10,865 nucleotides of DNA from Ferruginibacter sp. Its GTDB lineage: Bacteria > Bacteroidota > Bacteroidia > Chitinophagales > Chitinophagaceae. The notes beneath the pieces were generated by a model. The model saw only the letters and a list, made by a program, of their open reading frames with translations. It was not told where the DNA came from and did not search any database. Below, piece after piece: positions 7,521 to 10,865 of the stretch. Position numbers and translations under genes: made by a program. How positions within the stretch are numbered: the stretch's first letter is position 1; each line of letters starts with the position of its first letter. The DNA lies in the NCBI GenBank assembly GCA_018057635.1, contig JAGPDJ010000048.1:1-10865 (forward strand). The letters are read 5' to 3'.

Positions 7521-8405
7521 TCAGTAGTCTGCCAATAAAACCTGCCAGGCTTCCTGTAACTTTCCAGTATCCAATAATTTTTTGGCATACCGGTGTAATT
7601 CCATGTCAAGCTCTTCGGGGTTTATTGAATAATACTGAATAATATTTTTCAATGTATCATCATTAAAAGCGGGGTCTATGAATGGCATTTCATGAACATT
7701 AGCAAGCTGACCCAGATTATTACCGCTAAGTACCGTGCTTTTGCGGATGCTTTCAGGAAGGGCATCAATTCCTATGCCTAACTGGATGTTTGGTTTGGCA
7801 ACTTTAAAAAGATTTGATTGATCCACCTTGCAATACCAATCACCTCCAAGGCGGGCAACGAGGTGTAATTTGGTTTGGTCTATTTTATTATTTTCATCCA
7901 GGATGCTTTCATCAATATGCAAACAAAGTACCTCGCAAATAACAAGATTGCCTGCGCCACCTTCAGTACCCAATGGTTTTACTTCAATTACTTTGCATTC
8001 GAGTTTTATTTTACTTTCTTTTACCATTGGCGGGGCAACCATGGTAGCTTTTTCTTCTGTAAACCCGGCTTTGATAAATTCATTTGTTTCTTTCGGGAAT
8101 TCGCAGCTTGCCAGCGAAGTTTGCTGAACCATATCATAATCCACAATATTTATAACTACTTCTGCAACTTCTTCTACATTTTGCAAAGTATGTTTGGTGG
8201 TATTGTCTCTTACTCTCCTGGCAGGAGAAAATATCACAACAGGCGGATTGGAAGAAAACAGATTGAAAAAACTAAAAGGGCTGAGGTTTACCTTTCCTGC
8301 TTTGTCAATGGTAGAGGCAAAACAAATGGGCCTTGGTGCAATAGCATGCTGCAGGTAGTTTTGAACATCTGCAGGTTTTAATTCTTTTAGGTTGAGTGTT
8401 AACAT
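7521..8405 (-). CDS. Flavin reductase-like FMN-binding protein
   Basis: A 294-residue cytoplasmic protein with a flavin-reductase-like split-barrel domain at about residues 10-200. The family hallmark APRPICFASTIDKAGKVNLSPFSFF is recognisable near the N-terminus, followed by NPPVVIFSP and the GFTEEKA block. Such proteins bind FMN and often reduce flavin with NAD(P)H or form part of two-component systems; the actual reaction here is not readable. A C-terminal extension of about 80 residues, ending in a helical LHRYAKKLLDTGKLQEAWQVL segment, goes beyond the minimal domain. Upstream on the same strand is a fumarylacetoacetate-hydrolase-family gene, suggesting a role in aromatic compound breakdown. 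The two are separated by a 571-bp inverted-repeat unit that ends 13 bp before this start. No promoter box was seen in that short leader, so expression may depend on read-through. Confidence 0.88.
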   Translation of the reverse strand: MLTLNLKELKPADVQNYLQHAIAPRPICFASTIDKAGKVNLSPFSFFNLFSSNPPVVIFSPARRVRDNTTKHTLQNVEEVAEVVINIVDYDMVQQTSLASCEFPKETNEFIKAGFTEEKATMVAPPMVKESKIKLECKVIEVKPLGTEGGAGNLVICEVLCLHIDESILDENNKIDQTKLHLVARLGGDWYCKVDQSNLFKVAKPNIQLGIGIDALPESIRKSTVLSGNNLGQLANVHEMPFIDPAFNDDTLKNIIQYYSINPEELDMELHRYAKKLLDTGKLQEAWQVLLADY

Positions 8406-8418
8406 GGTGTTTTTTTTT

Positions 8419-8454
8419 ACCGCAGAGAACTGGAGATAAAGAGTTTACGCTGAG
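8419..8454 (+). repeat. Left terminal inverted repeat (36 bp)
   Basis: Begins ACCGCAGAGAACTGG and ends GAGTTTACGCTGAG. Its reverse complement matches 8954-8989 at 31 of 36 positions, with long exact blocks GCGTAAACTCTTT and TTCTCTGCGGT. The stop codon of the enclosed GxxExxY gene begins at 8456, directly inside this repeat. Confidence 0.85.
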
Positions 8455-8455
8455 C

Positions 8456-8842
8456 TTAAAAATTATAAACGATTCTTTTAAATCCATACTTGAGCAGCGG
8501 CACATTAAAATTAATTAAATAACCTAATTTCTTATTTGCCAGTTTTAGGTAAGTGATTAATTGTGCTTCAAAGATTGGGAGATTATTTTCTACGGCTTTA
8601 ACCTCCAAAATTATTTCATCTTCTACCAGTATATCCATCACATATATTTTTCCCAAATCCACTTCTTTATATATAAATCCTACAGTTACTTGCCTGATTG
8701 TTTTTAAACCCCTTGTTTGTAATTCCCTGTTCAATGCTATTTCATAAGCAGATTCCAATAAACCTGGTCCAAGTTCACGGTGTACTGTAATACTTGAATC
8801 CAATATAATAGCACCTATTTCATTTAACTTGTCTTTTTGCAT
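8456..8842 (-). CDS. GxxExxY protein, PD-(D/E)XK nuclease-like
   Basis: A 128-residue protein of the GxxExxY family. The naming motif is seen as Gly27-Leu-Leu-Glu30-Ser-Ala-Tyr33 within HRELGPGLLESAYEIAL. Downstream, Asp70 in VMDILVEDE and Glu80-Val-Lys82 in ILEVKAVE fit the D...ExK core of PD-(D/E)XK nucleases, and QLITYLKLANKKLGYLINF follows as in relatives. The family is widespread, but its biological role is, as far as I know, unestablished; nuclease activity is predicted by fold only. Length is typical and nothing is missing. The gene fills a unit closed by inverted repeats, with its stop codon one base inside the left repeat. It lies in the same direction as the hydrolase upstream and the flavin reductase downstream, so a read-through transcript could cover all three. 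Confidence 0.9.
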   Translation of the reverse strand: MQKDKLNEIGAIILDSSITVHRELGPGLLESAYEIALNRELQTRGLKTIRQVTVGFIYKEVDLGKIYVMDILVEDEIILEVKAVENNLPIFEAQLITYLKLANKKLGYLINFNVPLLKYGFKRIVYNF

Positions 8843-8895
8843 GTCTCAGCGTTGTTTTTTTACTGTCGCTAATAGTGCAATGATAAAACTCAAAC

Positions 8896-8935
8896 ATCAA
8901 CATTTCGCTTTGTTGATACTTAATATTTATTAAGT
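8896..8935. promoter_or_regulatory. Two back-to-back hairpins in the leader of the GxxExxY gene
   Basis: Hairpin one pairs ATCAACA (8896-8902) with TGTTGAT (8911-8917) across an 8-nt loop. Hairpin two starts at the very next base and pairs ACTTAAT (8918-8924) with ATTAAGT (8929-8935) across a 4-nt loop. Both have perfect 7-bp stems. They lie 54-93 bp upstream of the start at 8842, inside the inverted-repeat unit. They could be an operator, an RNA structure or recombinase recognition sequence; chance is also possible in DNA this AT-rich. Confidence 0.45.
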
Positions 8936-8953
8936 TATAATGAATAAATTTAA

Positions 8954-8989
8954 CTCTGCGTAAACTCTTTTTCTCGTATTCTCTGCGGT
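8954..8989 (-). repeat. Right terminal inverted repeat (36 bp)
   Basis: On the plus strand it begins CTCTGCGTAAACTCTTT and ends TTCTCTGCGGT. It pairs with 8419-8454 at 31 of 36 positions. It ends 6 bp before the stop codon of the upstream hydrolase gene. Just outside it GTTAAC occurs twice (8988-8993 and 8995-9000), the second overlapping that stop codon. Confidence 0.85.
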
Positions 8990-8995
8990 TAACAG

Positions 8996-10003
8996 TTAAC
9001 TCTTCTTCAGCGCCAAAATAGAAAAATCACTATCCTCTTTCACAATGGTATTACTCAGTTTCCCTAAACAGTCAATTTCCATTTCTACTATATCTCCTTC
9101 CTGCAGCCATTGCTCCTGGTAATCGGGGTTGTTGAGTTTTCCGGTGCCGTTCAGTTCCAGGAAACATCCGGTGCCAACGGTGCCGCTGCCAATAACATCA
9201 CCTGCAAAAAGATTTGCACCATAACTGCATCGTTCAATAATTTCTGCAAACGTCCAGTCCATTTCATTTAAATTTCCCTGGCTAACCTGCATGCCGTTCA
9301 CCAGGCATTTCATACCCAGGTTCCACGCTTTTCCTGTATGGCCTTCTTTGCAAGGCACTTCATATTTTTCCAGTTCATCAAGGGTAACCAGCATGGGGCC
9401 TATAACAGTAGAAAAATCCTTTCCTTTTGCAGGGCCCAGGTTAAGCTTCATTTCATCCATTTGCAGCGTTCTAGCACTCATGTCGTTCATGATCATCAAC
9501 CCGGCAATATAATCATCAGCTTCAGCAGCCTTTATATTTCTTCCGGCCCTGTTTATTACAATGGAAGCTTCCAGTTCAAAATCCAGTTTATTAAAATGAT
9601 CTGGCATACAATAAATATCACCCGGTCCCTGTATACTGTTGTGATTGGTAAAATAAAATATCGGGAACTGGTCAAATTCCGGTATCATTTCCACATGCCT
9701 GTTTCTGCGTGCTGCAGCAACGTGTTGCCTGAATGCATAACCATCCCTGCAACTGGTTGGGTGCGGAACCGGTGCAAGTATTTGCGCCTCATCAAACGGG
9801 GTTGACATGATCGTTCTTCCCAAACCATCTTTTACCCGTTGTTCAACAGCAAGGGCCAATGGCAGCACATCATCCCAATAATTCAGGAACATAGCCATGC
9901 TGATAGGCAGATCGGGGTGTAAAAGATCTGTATCATACAAAGACCCATCAATAAGCAACGCCAGTTGGTCATGCCCGTTTTTTAAATAAGTTACCAGTTT
10001 CAT
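8996..10003 (-). CDS. Fumarylacetoacetate hydrolase family protein
   Basis: A 335-residue cytoplasmic hydrolase of the FAH family, which cleaves carbon-carbon bonds in beta-diketone-type acids using a divalent metal. The N-terminal part (about residues 1-100) resembles the short bacterial FAHs that begin MKL...NG. The FAH catalytic domain follows. Likely metal ligands are Glu143 and Glu145 in LDFELEASIVI and Asp174 in MNDMSARTLQ, equivalent to the E-x-E and D of mouse FAH (E199, E201, D233). KGKDFSTVIGP and GDVIGSGTVGTG blocks are also present. At 335 residues it is shorter than the classical roughly 420-residue fumarylacetoacetase but similar to the short type found in some homogentisate operons. 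The true substrate (fumarylacetoacetate or a related acylpyruvate) is inferred. It probably heads an operon with the flavin reductase, now separated by a 571-bp inserted unit. Confidence 0.9.
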   Translation of the reverse strand: MKLVTYLKNGHDQLALLIDGSLYDTDLLHPDLPISMAMFLNYWDDVLPLALAVEQRVKDGLGRTIMSTPFDEAQILAPVPHPTSCRDGYAFRQHVAAARRNRHVEMIPEFDQFPIFYFTNHNSIQGPGDIYCMPDHFNKLDFELEASIVINRAGRNIKAAEADDYIAGLMIMNDMSARTLQMDEMKLNLGPAKGKDFSTVIGPMLVTLDELEKYEVPCKEGHTGKAWNLGMKCLVNGMQVSQGNLNEMDWTFAEIIERCSYGANLFAGDVIGSGTVGTGCFLELNGTGKLNNPDYQEQWLQEGDIVEMEIDCLGKLSNTIVKEDSDFSILALKKS

Positions 10004-10020
10004 ATATAAATGTTAAGAAG

Positions 10021-10050
10021 CAAATTTAGCATACCGGCGGCCATGTAAAA
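10021..10050 (-). promoter_or_regulatory. Probable promoter of the FAH-family gene
   Basis: On the minus strand TAAATTTG (10021-10028) is a full match to the Bacteroidota -7 box TAnnTTTG. About 18 bp upstream lies TTT (10047-10050 region) instead of the usual TTG, so the -33 element is weak. A start near 10014 would give a leader of about 10 nt before the ATG at 10003. Confidence 0.5.
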
Positions 10051-10063
10051 AAAATGATTTTTA

Positions 10064-10071
10064 TATATTTG
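10064..10071 (+). promoter_or_regulatory. Probable promoter -7 box of the fatty acid hydroxylase gene
   Basis: TATATTTG is a full match to TAnnTTTG and lies 19 bp before the ATG at 10091, giving a leader of about 13 nt. No TTG sits at the expected -33 distance; that region (about 10041-10045) overlaps the -33 region of the divergent FAH-family promoter. Confidence 0.45.
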
Positions 10072-10090
10072 CAGTGATAATACCGTTTCC

Positions 10091-10756
10091 ATGGAATTCA
10101 AAAAGATTTATAATAAAGGCCAGGCCAGGCTTTTTAAGAATCAGTATTTAGAATATCTTACCAAAACCCATCCGCTCGTTATATGGGGGATGTATATCCC
10201 GGTGATCCTTTTATTACCGTATTATTCATCAGTGAAACTTCATTTTAACGGTACAGCACTTTTCTTTTTTTTTATTGGCGGTATGTTTACCTGGAGTTTT
10301 ACAGAATACATATTACATCGTTTTGCTTTTCATTATCATGCTGATACCGAAAAAGGGAAAAAACTTAATTATATCCTGCATGGTAACCATCATGAGTATC
10401 CGCGTGATAAAGAGCGGTTGTTTATGCCTGCGGTACCTAGCCTGATCATCGCATTGGTATTATTTTTACTCATGTACACCGTGATGGGAAAAAATGTTTT
10501 TCCATTTTTCCCGGGTTTCCTGATCGGTTACCTTATTTACGGAAGTATGCATTTTGCCATACATGCATGGAATCCGCCATTTAAATGGATGAAAGGATTG
10601 TGGCGCAACCATCACCTGCATCATTACAAAGACAATGAAAAGGGGTTTGGAGTAAGCAGTACTTTATGGGACCATATATTCGGAACTATGTTCGATCTTA
10701 AAAAGGAAAAAGATGATAAGGAAAAAGTGCGGCAATTAATGTTTGAAAAAGATTAA
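10091..10756 (+). CDS. Fatty acid 2-hydroxylase-like membrane di-iron hydroxylase (sterol desaturase superfamily)
   Basis: A 221-residue integral membrane enzyme of the fatty acid hydroxylase/sterol desaturase superfamily. The histidine clusters that hold two irons are all visible: HRFAFH (His76, His81) plus His83, HGNHH (His97, 100, 101), His154 and His158 in MHFAIHAW, NHHLHH (His174, 175, 177, 178) and His195 in WDHIFGT. Hydrophobic segments lie at about residues 31-51, 53-75, 112-134 and 137-157. The wording of the motifs (HGNHHEYPRDKERLFMP, GFGVSSTLWDHIFGT) is closest to eukaryotic FA2H/Scs7, which puts a 2-hydroxyl on sphingolipid acyl chains, and differs from C-4 sterol oxidases. The N-terminal cytochrome b5 domain of FA2H is absent, so an electron donor must come from elsewhere. 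Acting on sphingolipids or similar Bacteroidota lipids is inference. It is divergent from the FAH-family gene and convergent with the gene at the right edge. Confidence 0.9.
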   Translation: MEFKKIYNKGQARLFKNQYLEYLTKTHPLVIWGMYIPVILLLPYYSSVKLHFNGTALFFFFIGGMFTWSFTEYILHRFAFHYHADTEKGKKLNYILHGNHHEYPRDKERLFMPAVPSLIIALVLFLLMYTVMGKNVFPFFPGFLIGYLIYGSMHFAIHAWNPPFKWMKGLWRNHHLHHYKDNEKGFGVSSTLWDHIFGTMFDLKKEKDDKEKVRQLMFEKD

Positions 10757-10782
10757 ACCAACATGCATTGATTGCAAACGCA

Positions 10783-10865
10783 TCATTCATTCCATTTATC
10801 GTTATCATCAATTGCTGAATCGTCCTGCCTGAACTTGCGGCGTGTAATGTTTTTTTCAATCTGCC
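10783..10865 (-). CDS. C-terminal end of an unidentified protein, cut by the right edge
   Basis: On the minus strand one frame is open from the window edge to a TGA at 10783-10785 and encodes 26 residues, ending RRKFRQDDSAIDDNDKWNE. The charged, hydrophilic tail and the position (26 bp beyond the convergent hydroxylase stop) look like a genuine gene end. Of the other two minus-strand frames, one meets a stop within three codons and the other stays open across the same stretch but reads as a less protein-like composition. The product cannot be named from this tail, and no terminator hairpin was seen in the 26-bp gap. Confidence 0.5.
   Translation of the reverse strand, partial: QIEKNITRRKFRQDDSAIDDNDKWNE

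Larger units (their letters stand above)
8419..8989. mobile_element. Candidate 571-bp inverted-repeat unit carrying a GxxExxY gene
   Basis: Two 36-bp imperfect inverted repeats close a 571-bp unit that holds a single small nuclease-like gene and an AT-rich leader. Removing the unit would leave about 19 bp between the flanking hydrolase and flavin reductase genes. The leader is clearly AT-richer than its surroundings (13 G/C in 60 bases at 8881-8940). No transposase is encoded and no clear target-site duplication flanks the ends, so mobility is inferred from structure only. It may be moved in trans or be an old insertion. Confidence 0.5.

Noticed and set aside
7875..8381. A 168-codon open frame on the plus strand inside the flavin reductase gene
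   Set aside because: The translation is rich in Cys, Phe and Ile as expected for an antisense shadow, while the minus-strand frame encodes a clear family match.
8844..8861. A possible third, partial copy of the inverted repeat (CTCAGCGT followed by a T-run) just upstream of the GxxExxY start
   Set aside because: Only 8 nt match exactly and the rest is a T-run, so it could be chance. It would matter if other copies of the unit show the same piece.
8988..9000. GTTAAC repeated twice beside the right inverted repeat, considered as a target-site duplication
   Set aside because: Both copies are on the same side of the unit and no matching sequence lies beside the left end, which is a T-run (8411-8418).
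9338..9805. A 155-codon open frame on the plus strand inside the FAH-family gene
   Set aside because: Antisense to intact metal-binding motifs, with no recognisable domain or start context.

Overview
The window looks like chromosomal DNA from a member of the Bacteroidota, probably Chitinophagaceae or a close relative; the family is inferred from gene style, not proven. Supporting signs are a moderately AT-rich composition, no obvious Shine-Dalgarno sequences ahead of the starts, several matches to the Bacteroidota promoter -7 box (TAnnTTTG), a DUF5916 outer-membrane-type protein, a secreted DPP IV-like peptidase, and short dispersed palindromic repeats between genes.

Layout, left to right. 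At the left edge there may be the first ten codons of a divergent minus-strand gene (1-30). It is followed by a large exported CBM9-like/DUF5916 protein on the plus strand (62-2551). The gap 2552-2753 holds two direct copies of a dispersed GATCCCTCC...GGGATGACA repeat and a GC-rich hairpin with T-runs on both sides, placed as a shared terminator. Next, on the minus strand, come a secreted S9 family dipeptidyl-peptidase (2754-4907), an intergenic region with a second copy of the terminator-type repeat as a 14-bp-stem palindrome (5025-5093), and lysyl-tRNA synthetase lysS (5133-6656) with a good Bacteroidota promoter. A DUF4197 lipoprotein runs on the plus strand (6813-7517), divergent from lysS and ending 3 bp from the next minus-strand gene.

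The right part holds a minus-strand pair: a fumarylacetoacetate-hydrolase-family protein (8996-10003) and a flavin reductase-like protein (7521-8405). This pairing fits aromatic amino acid (homogentisate-type) catabolism, although the substrate cannot be read from sequence. Between them sits a compact 571-bp unit (8419-8989): two 36-bp imperfect terminal inverted repeats (31 of 36 positions match) enclosing a single GxxExxY/PD-(D/E)XK-like gene and an AT-rich leader with two back-to-back hairpins. Taking the unit out would leave the two enzyme genes about 19 bp apart, normal operon spacing, so it looks like an insertion into an operon. This is the most interesting object in the window.

Finally, a divergent promoter region (10004-10090) separates the hydrolase from a plus-strand fatty acid 2-hydroxylase-like membrane enzyme (10091-10756), which may act on sphingolipid or other membrane acyl chains. 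The C-terminal end of an unidentified minus-strand gene enters from the right edge (10783-10865). No rRNA, tRNA, CRISPR array, transposase or phage gene was seen. Apart from the 571-bp unit and the small repeats, the window is ordinary housekeeping and catabolic chromosome.
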